Counted from the stretch's first letter, positions 28,352 through 37,600 are shown. The stretch is DNA of 64,000 nucleotides from DASWHX01 sp036397995 (GCA_036397995.1 DASWHX010000108.1:1-64000); one strand, 5' to 3'. Notes: generated by a model from the sequence alone, not told the origin. A program made the numbers and translations.

Positions 28352-28873
28352 ATGGAAGTAATCAACAAAAAATCAATAATCTCAATTTTTGTCCTGATTA
28401 TTCTTGTTCTCATTTTGATTGCAGTATTCTATAATAACAACCCTCACCAGGAAAAACAAATTAATTTGCAAGGTATTGCCTCACGTTATCTGAAGGCTTA
28501 TCCGCTCCCTGCCGGCTGGAATAATGATCCAAATCTCTCCGATAAATATGCAGCATTCAGATTATATAGTCAGCGTAATTATTTAGAAGCAATGGTAAAT
28601 TTAAAGTATACTCTCGTCAATAATCCTGGGGATAAGGAAGTGAATTTCTATTTGGGTATCTGCATGCTGCTGACAAACAAACCTCGTGATTCCATCCGGG
28701 AATTCAATATAATTATTGAGTCTGAAAATGATCCGCTAATAAATGATGCGAAGTGGTACAAAGCATTGGCCTTGATTAAACTTGACAGAATTCCTCAGGC
28801 AAAACGATTGCTTGGTGAATTGAGTTCAGAAGATTCAATAAAACTATTGGATGAAATCTCGGTGGGGAATTAA
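28352..28873 (+). CDS. Membrane-anchored TPR-like protein
   Basis: A 173-residue protein with one N-terminal transmembrane helix (about 9-28, ISIFVLIILVLILIAVF) and no cleavage site. Helical pairs with TPR character follow at about 58-165 (RLYSQRNYLEAMVNLKYTLV, NFYLGICMLLTNKPRDSI, AKWYKALALIKLDRIPQA). Such proteins usually act as scaffolds for protein contacts on the outer face of the membrane. The partner is unknown. Its 3' end overlaps the dnaB 3' end by 4 bases, tail to tail. A possible -7 box (TACTTTTG) lies six bases before the start. Confidence 0.78.
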   Translation: MEVINKKSIISIFVLIILVLILIAVFYNNNPHQEKQINLQGIASRYLKAYPLPAGWNNDPNLSDKYAAFRLYSQRNYLEAMVNLKYTLVNNPGDKEVNFYLGICMLLTNKPRDSIREFNIIIESENDPLINDAKWYKALALIKLDRIPQAKRLLGELSSEDSIKLLDEISVGN

Positions 28874-30390
28874 AATGGTGCCGGTCCGGGGAGGTCATCT
28901 TCATCCCTGCCTGCATTCATTCGACTTCCAAATGTCACGGTGCTGCCGCTGCTTCCACTTCCTGAGAATGATGAATGCGTATCCGGTTCTGTGAATTTGG
29001 TATATTTGGCAATGAATTTAAGTGGTATGCTATCCAGGCTTCCGTTTCTGTGCTTGGCAATAATCAATTCGGCCATGGAAGCAGTCGGGATTCCGTTTTC
29101 ATCTTCAGTAATTCCATAGTATTCAGGTCTGTAAAGGAAGATAACCAAATCCGCATCCTGCTCAATAGATCCGGATTCCCTGAGGTCGCTAAGCTGAGGT
29201 CTTTTGTCACCGCCGCGGGTTTCCACCGCACGACTCAACTGCGAAATTGCAACAACTGGTATTTCTAATTCCTTGGCCAGGTTTTTCAGGGCCCGGCTTA
29301 TAGATGCAATTTCCTGTTCCCGGTTTCCACCTGAATTTTTAGACATATCCCCGCTCATTAACTGGAGGTAATCAACTATAACTAATTGTATATCATGTTG
29401 AGCTTTAAGTCTTCTGCTTTTAGCTCTTAGTTCAAAGATGGTTAAAGCCGGAGTGTCATCAATGAAAATAGGCGCACTGGTAAGTTTTGCCGTTTTGTGA
29501 ACTAATTGCTCCCACTCAAATTCCACCAGGTTTCCTTTTTTAATTTTTTCGCTTTCCAATTCTGCTTCAGCTGAAATCAGACGATTAACTAATTGAACCG
29601 ATGACATTTCCAGAGAGAATATCGCCACAGGCTTTTCAAAATCCACCGCGGCATTTCGCATAGCAGAAACGACGAGCGCGGTTTTTCCCATACCTGGCCG
29701 TGCAGCCAGAATAATTAGATCTGATTTCTGCCAACCGTTGGTGATTCGATCCAGATTAGTAAATCCTGAAGGCACACCGGTTAGTCCATCCTTGTGGTGC
29801 TTCCGGGCTTCAAGTTCATCCATAGCTTCCTTCATGATAGACCGCATGTCGGCATAGTTTCTCCGGATATTGGTTTCAGAAACATCAAAAAGAGATTGTT
29901 CCGTCCGATCCAGCAAATCAAACACATCAATGGTATCCTCATAAGCGTCTCTATGCACTTCGGATGCGATGCGGATCAATTCGCGCTTAATGGCCTGCTG
30001 AGTAATAATCCTGGCATGAGTTTCGATGTTAGCGGCAGAATTTACTTTGCTGGTTAATTGCGTGATGTAGTAAGCGCCACCGGCAAATTCAAGCTTACCA
30101 TCACTTTTTAACTGATTAGTAACGGTTAGAATGTCAACCGGCTCAGAATTATTGAACAGTATCTGGATTGACTTATATATCTCCTGGTGCGAATCTTTAT
30201 AAAAGCTTTCAGGTTTCAGGATATCAATAACTGTTGAAAGCGCATCTTTCTCTAACATTAAAGCACCTAAAACCGCTTCCTCAATTTCAAGGGCTTGTGG
30301 TGGAATTTTTCCAATTCCTTCATTAATATCACTTGCGGAAAAGACCGGGTTTTTGTATCCCAGCCGGATTGAACTTGTCTTTCGCTCCAT
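28870..30390 (-). CDS. dnaB: Replicative DNA helicase DnaB
   Basis: A 506-residue hexameric 5'-3' helicase of the replication fork. The N-terminal helical domain (PPQALEIEEAVLGALMLEKD) and RecA-like C-terminal domain are complete: Walker A AARPGMGKTALV, FSLEMSSVQLVNRL, Walker B LVIVDYLQLM, then EIASISRALKNLAKEL and RDEDADLV-like SGSIEQDADLVIFLYRPEYY (motif H4, quoted in part). A Ser/Gly-rich tail ends the protein. It is divergent from mpl across 313 bases that contain a cluster of DnaA boxes. No split by an intein is seen. Confidence 0.98.
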   Translation of the reverse strand: MERKTSSIRLGYKNPVFSASDINEGIGKIPPQALEIEEAVLGALMLEKDALSTVIDILKPESFYKDSHQEIYKSIQILFNNSEPVDILTVTNQLKSDGKLEFAGGAYYITQLTSKVNSAANIETHARIITQQAIKRELIRIASEVHRDAYEDTIDVFDLLDRTEQSLFDVSETNIRRNYADMRSIMKEAMDELEARKHHKDGLTGVPSGFTNLDRITNGWQKSDLIILAARPGMGKTALVVSAMRNAAVDFEKPVAIFSLEMSSVQLVNRLISAEAELESEKIKKGNLVEFEWEQLVHKTAKLTSAPIFIDDTPALTIFELRAKSRRLKAQHDIQLVIVDYLQLMSGDMSKNSGGNREQEIASISRALKNLAKELEIPVVAISQLSRAVETRGGDKRPQLSDLRESGSIEQDADLVIFLYRPEYYGITEDENGIPTASMAELIIAKHRNGSLDSIPLKFIAKYTKFTEPDTHSSFSGSGSSGSTVTFGSRMNAGRDEDDLPGPAPF

Positions 30391-30490
30391 TTCGTCTCTA
30401 AGGGTTGATTATTTGGGTTCGTTTTGGAGCTCAAACTTGGTTAAAAAAGTTAAGGATTGCGATAAGCAGTCTATTCATCTTCTTAACATT

Positions 30491-30643
30491 TTATCCAGCA
30501 CACCAAAACTTATCCACATCTCAATTTACGAAAATTGGTCGATTTGGGCCTTATCCACAATCAATTCTTTTGTGAAACCAACTATCCACATGAATAAGCA
30601 TTTTATCCTTAACTTATCCACAGAATCTTTAGCTGAATCCACA
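30491..30643. other. DnaA-box cluster, candidate replication origin (oriC)
   Basis: Three perfect TTATCCACA boxes on the plus strand at 30510-30518, 30551-30559 and 30614-30622; a one-mismatch box CTATCCACA at 30582-30590; and weaker forms at 30491 (TTATCCAGC) and 30635 (GAATCCACA). All point the same way, with start-to-start steps of 41, 31 and 32 bases, close to whole helical turns. They lie in the AT-rich intergenic region between dnaB and mpl, about 20 kb from parAB. It could instead be a DnaA-controlled promoter region. Confidence 0.6.
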
Positions 30644-30703
30644 TTCAAACCGGGTTTTCCACCTATTGTTATTTTGACTTATTTTTGCAGCATTAAAAAT
30701 TAG

Positions 30704-32071
30704 ATGAACAAAGAATTGAATAGAATTCACTTTATCGCGATGGGAGGAAGTGTTATGCATCAACTTGCCATTGCCCTGGCCAGGGAAGGGAGAAATATCA
30801 CCGGTTCTGATGATGAATTCTTTGAGCCTTCAAAAAGCCTGTTGGAAAAATCAGGGTTACTACCTGTGAAAGCCGGGTGGTTCGCTGAAAAAATAACCGA
30901 CAAACTGGATGCAGTTATACTGGGGATGCACGCCCGCAGGGATAATCCTGAATTGCAGAAGGCATTTGAACTTACTATCCCTATTTATTCATTCCCTGAA
31001 TTTATCTATCTCCACTCCAAAGACAAGCAGCGATTTGTCATTAGCGGAAGTCATGGTAAAACTACTATCACTGCCATGATCATTCACGTTTTAAATTATT
31101 ATAAGAAGGAATTTGATTATGTTATAGGGGCAAAGGTCGATGGGCTTGATTCTTGGGTAAAACTTTCTGATGCACCTGTAATTATTCTGGAAGGAGACGA
31201 ATATGCTTCTTCACCCCTGGATAAGACTCCAAAATTTATGAAGTATAAACACCATATCGGAGTTATTAATGGGATTGCCTGGGATCATATGAATATCTTT
31301 CACACCGAGGAAGCCTACTTACGTGCTTTTGAAGATTTTGCTGATGCCACTCCAAAGGCAGGATCACTATTTTATTGTGAAGAAGACAGTCTTACATCAA
31401 TGATTGGGATTAAACAGCGGGTGGATGTAAATTCAATTGAATATAAATCATTTCCATTCGAAACAAAAAATGGAAATATTTTTATTAAAGACGAGACTGA
31501 ACTTTTCCCGGTAAAGGTTTTCGGTAAGCATAATATGCAAAATATGGGTGCAGCCCAGGCTGTTTTACGCCGGCTTGGTATTTCAAGCAAAGAATTTCTT
31601 CAGGCAATGGGTAGTTTTACGGGAGCAAGCAGCCGTCTGGAAGTGCTGGCTCAGACAAAATCAGCAACAGTATATAAGGATTATGCCCACAGTCCTTCAA
31701 AAGTATTGGCCACCATGGATGCCGTCAGGGAGCAACATCCTGGTATTAAGTTTATCGCTTGTTTTGAATTACATACCTATTCCAGTCTGAATTCTGAATT
31801 TATAAAGAATTATAAAGATTCCCTGAATAAAGCTGACCAAGCCATTGTCTATTATAATCAGGAAACTTCCTTGCATAAGAAATTAAACCCGCTGACATCA
31901 GAAGAAATAAAGAACTCATTCAATAATGAAAAGTTGGCAATTGTCAATAATTCAAGCGACCTTAAAGCTCAGCTTGATTCTCTTAGCGGTACTTTTGTGC
32001 TTTTGCTGATGAGTTCAGGAAATTTTGGTGAGCTCAATCTTAAAGAAATCGCTCAAAAAATTACTTCTTAA
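30704..32071 (+). CDS. mpl: Mpl-like murein peptide ligase (Mur ligase family)
   Basis: A 455-residue Mur ligase resembling Mpl, which joins the recycled tripeptide L-Ala-gamma-D-Glu-meso-DAP to UDP-MurNAc. The N-terminal Rossmann domain starts IHFIAMGGSVMHQLAIALA with SDDEFFEPSK. The ATP loop is SGSHGKTTITAMI. The middle domain has ILEGDEYASSP, GVINGIAWDHMNIF and KVFGKHNMQNMGAA. The ligase C-terminal domain has VYKDYAHSPSKVLATM. The length is normal for Mpl. A TATTTTTG box (30680-30687) lies 17 bases before the start. The stop overlaps the exonuclease start by one base. Confidence 0.93.
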   Translation: MNKELNRIHFIAMGGSVMHQLAIALAREGRNITGSDDEFFEPSKSLLEKSGLLPVKAGWFAEKITDKLDAVILGMHARRDNPELQKAFELTIPIYSFPEFIYLHSKDKQRFVISGSHGKTTITAMIIHVLNYYKKEFDYVIGAKVDGLDSWVKLSDAPVIILEGDEYASSPLDKTPKFMKYKHHIGVINGIAWDHMNIFHTEEAYLRAFEDFADATPKAGSLFYCEEDSLTSMIGIKQRVDVNSIEYKSFPFETKNGNIFIKDETELFPVKVFGKHNMQNMGAAQAVLRRLGISSKEFLQAMGSFTGASSRLEVLAQTKSATVYKDYAHSPSKVLATMDAVREQHPGIKFIACFELHTYSSLNSEFIKNYKDSLNKADQAIVYYNQETSLHKKLNPLTSEEIKNSFNNEKLAIVNNSSDLKAQLDSLSGTFVLLLMSSGNFGELNLKEIAQKITS

Positions 32072-32874
32072 TGATTATTAATCTCAGAAATCCCATTGCC
32101 TTCTTTGATTTAGAGACTACCGGGGTCAATATCTCCCAGGATCGAATTATTTCTATCTCGTTAATTAAAATTTTTCCAGGGAATGAACAGGAAAAGAAGG
32201 AATATTTAATCAATCCTGGAATTCCAATCCCTGCTGAATCCAGTCTTATTCATGGAATATATGATGAGGATATTAAAGGTAAACCCTCATTCAAGGAGAT
32301 CGCCCGAAACCTGGCCAAATTTCTTGAGGGGACAGATCTGGCAGGATTCAGCATAATTAATTTTGATGTACCCATGCTCGTTGAGGAGTTTCTCCGGGCG
32401 GAAGTAGAATTCGATATCAGGAAGAAAAAAATAGTCGATGCACAGAAAATTTTTCACCTGATGGAAAAGAGAACCTTAACTGCCGCTTATAAATTCTATT
32501 GCAACAAAGAGTTGGCTAACGCCCATAATGCATCAGCAGATACTCTGGCCAGTCTGGAAGTTCTGGAAGCCCAGGTACAAAAGTATTCTGGTAATGAAGT
32601 GACGGACTTGCTCGGGAATCCTCTTGGCCAATTGGAGAATGACATGGAAGTACTCCATAAGCTTACCATTTCAAATAAAGTAGACCTTGCCGGGAGATTG
32701 GCATTTGATGATAACGGCATTGAAGTTTTTAATTTTGGAAAACACAAGGGCAAAAAAGTAACTGACATTTTTGAACAGGAACCCCAGTACTACGATTGGA
32801 TTATGAAAGGAGATTTTCCTCTTGATACAAAGCGGAGAATCACAGAAATAAAACTTCGTGGATTTAAGAAGTAG
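32071..32874 (+). CDS. DnaQ-like 3'-5' exonuclease with C-terminal extension
   Basis: A 267-residue DEDDh exonuclease. Catalytic residues: Asp13 and Glu15 (FFDLETTG), Asp99 (INFDVPML), His152 and Asp157 (AHNASADT). Residues about 1-175 form the RNase-T-like fold. The tail (about 215-267; FNFGKHKGKKVTDIFEQ, YYDWIMKGDFP) matches the small domain found after some DnaQ and exonuclease X proteins, probably a nucleic-acid or partner contact. It has no polymerase domain, so it may serve proofreading or repair. It is coupled to mpl by TAATG. It converges with the M48 gene, stop to stop 2 bases apart. Confidence 0.92.
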   Translation: MIINLRNPIAFFDLETTGVNISQDRIISISLIKIFPGNEQEKKEYLINPGIPIPAESSLIHGIYDEDIKGKPSFKEIARNLAKFLEGTDLAGFSIINFDVPMLVEEFLRAEVEFDIRKKKIVDAQKIFHLMEKRTLTAAYKFYCNKELANAHNASADTLASLEVLEAQVQKYSGNEVTDLLGNPLGQLENDMEVLHKLTISNKVDLAGRLAFDDNGIEVFNFGKHKGKKVTDIFEQEPQYYDWIMKGDFPLDTKRRITEIKLRGFKK

Positions 32875-32876
32875 GT

Positions 32877-33674
32877 CTAATTCTTTTTGTAATATCCCAT
32901 AGCTTCAGGCATCCAGGCATTCAGATCCGAAATCCTTCTTTCATGAGATGGGTGAGTGGAAAGAAATTCCGGCGGCTGTCCCCCTGTTCCGGAAGTCATT
33001 CTTTGCCAAAAAGCGGGTGCGGCCTGTGGGTCATAGCCGGCAATTGCCATAAATATGAGCCCGATATGGTCAGCCTCCGACTCGTGGTTCCTGGAAAATT
33101 TCAACATTCCCATTTGCGTTCCAATTCCAATAGATTGCAGAAATATATCATTGGTTAGCGATGGATTTTGTCCCATTGCCATTGACAAGGTTGACAAACC
33201 CAGGTTCGCCAGCAAGCCCTGACTCATCCTTTCACGACCGTGATTAGCAATTGCATGCGCAACCTCATGTCCCATTACCACGGCAACTCCCAGCTCATCC
33301 TGACATACGGGCAGGATACCCGTATAAAATGCAACCTTCCCTCCCGGCATAGCCCAGGCATTTATAGTGGTGTCATCTTCAATAAGGTTGAACTCCCATA
33401 GAAAACCCTGAAGCTGATTTGCAGATCCTTGTTCGGTTAAATATACTTCCACCGCATCTTTGATCCGCGTCCCTACTCTCTTAATCATATCCACCTGTTG
33501 CTGGTTTTGCGACAATTTACTTTCTGCAATAACCTCTTTGTAGCTTTCGAAACTCATGATCATGAGCTCCTGGGATGAAATGAGGCTAAGCTGACTTCGG
33601 CCGGTTACCGGCACTTTTGCACAACTAAATACTCCTAAAATTATCAGCGCCCCAGAAAATAATCTGCTTATCAT
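32877..33674 (-). CDS. M48-family zinc metalloprotease lipoprotein
   Basis: A 265-residue M48 peptidase. The N-terminal leader ends at the lipobox Cys18 (IILGVFSC), so it is probably lipid-anchored in the periplasm. Zinc motif HEVAH lies at 136-140 and the third ligand in ESEAD at 198-202. It resembles BepA/LoiP-type proteases that handle outer-membrane protein quality control. No TPR domain follows, unlike BepA, so it is closer to the short LoiP form. The chromosomal neighbours do not show a partner. Start ATG at 33674. Confidence 0.93.
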   Translation of the reverse strand: MISRLFSGALIILGVFSCAKVPVTGRSQLSLISSQELMIMSFESYKEVIAESKLSQNQQQVDMIKRVGTRIKDAVEVYLTEQGSANQLQGFLWEFNLIEDDTTINAWAMPGGKVAFYTGILPVCQDELGVAVVMGHEVAHAIANHGRERMSQGLLANLGLSTLSMAMGQNPSLTNDIFLQSIGIGTQMGMLKFSRNHESEADHIGLIFMAIAGYDPQAAPAFWQRMTSGTGGQPPEFLSTHPSHERRISDLNAWMPEAMGYYKKN

Positions 33675-33797
33675 TCTTGTTGATTTGATTTCAAAAATAA
33701 TAATCCTTGCTGATTAAAAGTTTTTAAATGATATAAATCTTGAGGTTTTACTTTATTATCCACATATCCCCTTAATTTTGTGAACTAAACCTTGTTT

Positions 33798-34409
33798 ATG
33801 AAAATTTTTGGAATTGGCAGGAATTATGCCGAGCATATTCAGGAACTAAAAAATGAAACTCCCGATGATCCGGTTATTTTCTTCAAACCGGATACGGCCT
33901 TGCTGCGTAACAATGATCCTTTTTACTATCCTGACTTCAGCAAGGATATTCATTACGAAGTAGAGATTGTTTTACGAATTTGTAAGAACGGAAAAAATAT
34001 TGAATCAAAATTTGCAAGAACTTATTTTGACCAAATAGGGATCGGTATAGATTTTACTGCAAGGGATTTACAGGAAAAGGCAAAGGAAAAAGGATTACCC
34101 TGGGCTATAGCCAAGGGATTCAACCATTCAGCGCCTATTTCTGAGTTTTACCCTGTTGGTGATTTTAAAGATTTGGATAATCTGGAATTTGGACTGGAAA
34201 TTGATGGAGTACTTAAACAGAAGGGTAATACCAGCATGATGCTATTCGGTTATGATAAGATCATTACTTACATTTCAAAATTCTTTATGTTGAAAATCGG
34301 CGATCTTATCTTTACCGGAACTCCAAAAGGCGTTGGACCGGTAAAAATTGGAAATCGATTAAGAGCATTCCTTGAAGATAAAACATTGTTGGATTTTGAA
34401 GTTAAGTAA
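33798..34409 (+). CDS. Fumarylacetoacetate hydrolase family protein
   Basis: A 203-residue FAH-superfamily enzyme (hydrolase, decarboxylase or oxaloacetate tautomerase type). Motifs: GRNYAEHIQEL, FFKPDTALLRN, HYEVEIVLRI with the metal-binding Glu pair, IGIDFTARDLQ, KGFNHSAPISEF and TGTPKGVGPV. Metal-dependent cleavage or decarboxylation of small oxo-acids is typical; the substrate is unknown. ATG 33798 is used; a TTG two codons earlier is unlikely. A single DnaA-box-like TTATCCACA (33756-33764) and TAATTTTG (33773-33780) lie in its upstream region. The stop overlaps the M23 gene start. Confidence 0.92.
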   Translation: MKIFGIGRNYAEHIQELKNETPDDPVIFFKPDTALLRNNDPFYYPDFSKDIHYEVEIVLRICKNGKNIESKFARTYFDQIGIGIDFTARDLQEKAKEKGLPWAIAKGFNHSAPISEFYPVGDFKDLDNLEFGLEIDGVLKQKGNTSMMLFGYDKIITYISKFFMLKIGDLIFTGTPKGVGPVKIGNRLRAFLEDKTLLDFEVK

Positions 34410-36294
34410 GTGTCTCTCTTTCCTGGTTCTTATTTATTTTCCGATCCTCGCGCAAAATGGCAACGGGGAATCGGATTACAGAAGATATATTCTCCCGGTA
34501 TTCCCCAATCAAACCAATACGCTTGCCGGAACAATGGGAGAGTTGCGTAATACGCACTTCCATACAGGAATCGACATTCGCACACAAGGCAAAACCGGCT
34601 TACCTATTGTTGCCGCGGCTGATGGATACATCAACAGGATTTCAGTGCAAGGATCGGGATATGGAAATGCTTTATATATTCAACATGCTGACGGCAATAT
34701 TACGGTGTACGCCCACCTTAATAATTTCAATGATGAAATAGCAGAATTTGTGAGGCAAGAGCAATATAAACGACAGAAGTTTGAAATCAATCTATTCCCG
34801 GCTCAAAATCAATTTCCTGTGAGGCAGGGAGATCTTATTGCATTAAGCGGCAATTCGGGATCATCGGTGGGGCCGCACCTGCATTTTGATCTTCGCGATG
34901 AAAATCAAAATCTGCTCAACCCACTTGAGTACGGTTTTCATGAGGTTATTGATGATATACCTCCTGTAGCCAGAAAGATTGCCGTCTCAACTCTGGATAT
35001 CAATTCAAGAATAGCCGGGGAATTTGGACGGATGGAATTCGATCTGATTCGACAAGGGGATAAATATACGGTAGCGGATACCTTGCTGGCTTCAGGATTA
35101 ATTGGACTTGAAATTTACGCCTATGATCGGCAAAACTATACCTTCTTCAGAACCGGGATCCCCACATTCAAGGTTTTTATTAATAAACAGCAGGTCTTTA
35201 ACCAAAATATCATCGCTTTTTCCTTTTCCGATCAGAAGCATATTAACGTTCACACCAATTACCAAAAAAAAGTAGACACCGGTAGAAGTTTTGCCAAGCT
35301 TTATATTGACGATGGCAATGAACTACCATTTTTCCAGGCTTTCAATAAAGGAAAGATTAAGGTAACTGAGGGAGTTGTGCTTCCAGTTACTTTTGAATTA
35401 AAAGACACGTATAATAATAGTACCATTGTAGAATTTTTTATTAAAGGTCAAAAATCTGCAGGTTCATATAAGTCTACCTCCAAAATCTCTTCAGGAATTC
35501 GGTCCGAAATAAAAGAGAACACTTTGATTATCAGGTGTAATAAAGATTCGTTATTCAATAATCAATTGAAATACTTTAGCAAAGGGATGGAGTCCCTTGC
35601 TTACCCGGCCTATATCACAGGAAATGGTTCGGCAGTCTTTCTTTTCGACCTGCGAAAGGTTTTGGTGGACTCCGTTTCGATTTCTAATTCAAAAAAATAT
35701 TATAATTTTAAAGCCATGGTTCCCTCTGGCATTCCATATAGCTTTTATAGCAACTCTATTGATATCAACTTTAGTCGAAATTCCCTTTTTGATACAGTTT
35801 TTCTAGCTACCCGGTATTTCGTTAATGATAATAATCAGGAAATTTTCCACATAAACGAAAATACAGAGCCGCTAAAAAATTCAATTAAAGTAACACTTAA
35901 AACAAGGAACTCATATCCTTCTAAAACTGAGGTTTATACAATTGATTCTAAAGGGAATCTCGGCTATATGGGCGGATCCTGGGACGGGAAATCAATTATC
36001 TTCAGTACAACAACTTTTGGAGATTATACTCTCGCCTCCGATTCCATCCCACCTGTAATAAGGCCCGTCATCGTTAATTCCAATAATTTAACATTCATTA
36101 TAGAAGATAAAATGTCCGGGATAAAAGAGTTTAGGGCTATGGTAAATGGAAAATGGCTATTAATGAATTATGATCCCAAAAAAAATCTTATCTGGTCAGA
36201 GAAACTTAAACCCGAGACCAGGTTAGCCGGTGATGTAATTCTAAAGGTTACCGATAAGGCTGGCAATGAAAGTATATACCAAACTAAACTTTAG
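34396..36294 (+). CDS. M23-family metallopeptidase (LytM), exported
   Basis: About 632 residues from TTG 34396, with a signal peptide (CLSFLVLIYFPILAQ). An in-frame TTG at 34372 would only lengthen the n-region, so the later one is chosen without proof. The LytM domain lies near the N-terminus: FHTGIDIRTQGKTGLP and SGNSGSSVGPHLHFDLRDE carry the zinc ligands H-x3-D and H-x-H. A spacer of insertions (YKRQKFEINLFP) separates them. The long C-terminal part is beta-rich and without a family I recognise. LytM enzymes cut peptidoglycan cross-links. The 5' end overlaps the FAH gene by 14 bases. Confidence 0.88.
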   Translation: MKLSKCLSFLVLIYFPILAQNGNGESDYRRYILPVFPNQTNTLAGTMGELRNTHFHTGIDIRTQGKTGLPIVAAADGYINRISVQGSGYGNALYIQHADGNITVYAHLNNFNDEIAEFVRQEQYKRQKFEINLFPAQNQFPVRQGDLIALSGNSGSSVGPHLHFDLRDENQNLLNPLEYGFHEVIDDIPPVARKIAVSTLDINSRIAGEFGRMEFDLIRQGDKYTVADTLLASGLIGLEIYAYDRQNYTFFRTGIPTFKVFINKQQVFNQNIIAFSFSDQKHINVHTNYQKKVDTGRSFAKLYIDDGNELPFFQAFNKGKIKVTEGVVLPVTFELKDTYNNSTIVEFFIKGQKSAGSYKSTSKISSGIRSEIKENTLIIRCNKDSLFNNQLKYFSKGMESLAYPAYITGNGSAVFLFDLRKVLVDSVSISNSKKYYNFKAMVPSGIPYSFYSNSIDINFSRNSLFDTVFLATRYFVNDNNQEIFHINENTEPLKNSIKVTLKTRNSYPSKTEVYTIDSKGNLGYMGGSWDGKSIIFSTTTFGDYTLASDSIPPVIRPVIVNSNNLTFIIEDKMSGIKEFRAMVNGKWLLMNYDPKKNLIWSEKLKPETRLAGDVILKVTDKAGNESIYQTKL

Positions 36295-36299
36295 ACCTG

Positions 36300-36749
36300 A
36301 TGACATTAAATGTTGGGGACAAAGCCCCTGATTTCAAAATAAAAAACCAGGACGGAAAAACCGTAAGTTTAAAAGATTATAAAGGAAAGAAAATTGTATT
36401 ATACTTTTATCCAAAGGATAATACTCCCGGCTGCACCTCGGAATCCTGTAACCTGCGAGACAATTACAGTGCGCTTAGAAAAAAGGGATATGAAGTGATC
36501 GGAATAAGCTCGGATTCTGAAAAATCTCACCGAAATTTTATTAAAAAGTTCCAATTACCGTTTACTCTCCTTGCTGATATTGAAAAAGAAGTTCATCACC
36601 ATTATGGAACCTGGGTGGAAAAGTCGATGTACGGAAGGAAATACATGGGAACCGCCAGGGTTACATTCATCATCAATGAAAAAGGAATTATTGAAAAAAT
36701 TATTGACAAGGTCAAAACCGGCGACCACACCAATCAAATATTGACTTAA
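36300..36749 (+). CDS. bcp: Thiol peroxidase of the BCP/PrxQ type
   Basis: A 149-residue peroxiredoxin that reduces hydroperoxides with thioredoxin. Peroxidatic Cys45 and resolving Cys50 sit in PGCTSESCNLRD, the 5-residue-apart pair of one PrxQ subtype. GISSDSEKSHRNFIKKF and the FTLLADIEKEVHHHYGTW segment (quoted in part) also fit. It starts 5 bases after the M23 stop and overlaps the transketolase gene by one base (TAATG), so it lies in an operon with metabolic genes. Confidence 0.95.
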   Translation: MTLNVGDKAPDFKIKNQDGKTVSLKDYKGKKIVLYFYPKDNTPGCTSESCNLRDNYSALRKKGYEVIGISSDSEKSHRNFIKKFQLPFTLLADIEKEVHHHYGTWVEKSMYGRKYMGTARVTFIINEKGIIEKIIDKVKTGDHTNQILT

Positions 36750-37600
36750 TGATTGATCAAAAAGAAATCCAAAAACTAAAAGACCTGACCTTCCAGGTAA
36801 GAAGAGATATCGTCAGAATGGTGCATGCTGTTCAGTCTGGCCATCCCGGTGGTTCGTTGGGCTGCACGGAATTTTTTGTAGCAATGTACTTTCATCACCT
36901 TCGGCATAATAATGATTTTTCAATGGAAGGAAAAAATGAAGACATGTTTTTTCTTTCTAATGGTCATATCTCCCCGGTGTGGTACAGTGTCTTGGCAAGA
37001 AGCGGATACTTTCCGTTATCAGAATTGAAGACTTTCAGAAAAATTGATAGTCGTCTGCAGGGACATCCTGCAACCCATGAAGGTTTACCCGGGGTTCGCA
37101 TCGCCTCAGGTTCTCTCGGCCAGGGATTATCAGCAGCGATTGGGGCCGCCCTGGCAAAGAAATTGAACGGTGATCCACATTTTGTATTTGTATTGATGGG
37201 TGACGGTGAGCAACAGGAAGGACAAGTTTGGGAGGCAAGTATGTTTGCAGCTCATTATAAGATCGATAATCTGATTGCTTCGATTGATGTAAATGGTCAG
37301 CAGATCGATGGTCCTGTTAATGAAGTTATCTCACTTAAAAACCTTAAGGCTAAATGGGAAGCTTTTGGATGGAATGTAATTGAGAGTAATGGCAACGATC
37401 TGGAAAACATTATAGATAAAATAGAGGAAGCAAAGTCGCTCACCGGTAAAGGCCAACCGGTATTGAATCTGATGACTACAGTAATGGGAAAGGGAGTCGA
37501 TTTCATGGAAGGAAGTCATAAGTGGCACGGCATTGCCCCCAATGATGAACAACTGGAAAGCGCGCTTGCCCAACTTGAAGAAACTATTGGAGACTATTAA
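36749..37600 (+). CDS. Transketolase, N-terminal subunit
   Basis: A 283-residue protein matching the thiamine-diphosphate-binding half of transketolase: HAVQSGHPGGSLGCTEF, FLSNGHISPVWYS, SGSLGQGLSAAIGAAL and the GDG-x-N type motif VLMGDGEQQEGQVWEAS. It ends SHKWHGIAPNDEQL. Together with the next gene it makes a two-subunit transketolase, interconverting pentose and hexose phosphates. Split transketolases are common in bacteria and archaea. It starts in the stop of the bcp gene and is 11 bases from the C-terminal gene. Confidence 0.96.
   Translation: MIDQKEIQKLKDLTFQVRRDIVRMVHAVQSGHPGGSLGCTEFFVAMYFHHLRHNNDFSMEGKNEDMFFLSNGHISPVWYSVLARSGYFPLSELKTFRKIDSRLQGHPATHEGLPGVRIASGSLGQGLSAAIGAALAKKLNGDPHFVFVLMGDGEQQEGQVWEASMFAAHYKIDNLIASIDVNGQQIDGPVNEVISLKNLKAKWEAFGWNVIESNGNDLENIIDKIEEAKSLTGKGQPVLNLMTTVMGKGVDFMEGSHKWHGIAPNDEQLESALAQLEETIGDY

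Noticed and set aside
37517..37535. A sigma-54-promoter-like TGGCACGGCATTGC sequence
   Set aside because: It lies inside the transketolase gene and the spacer is one base short of the consensus.
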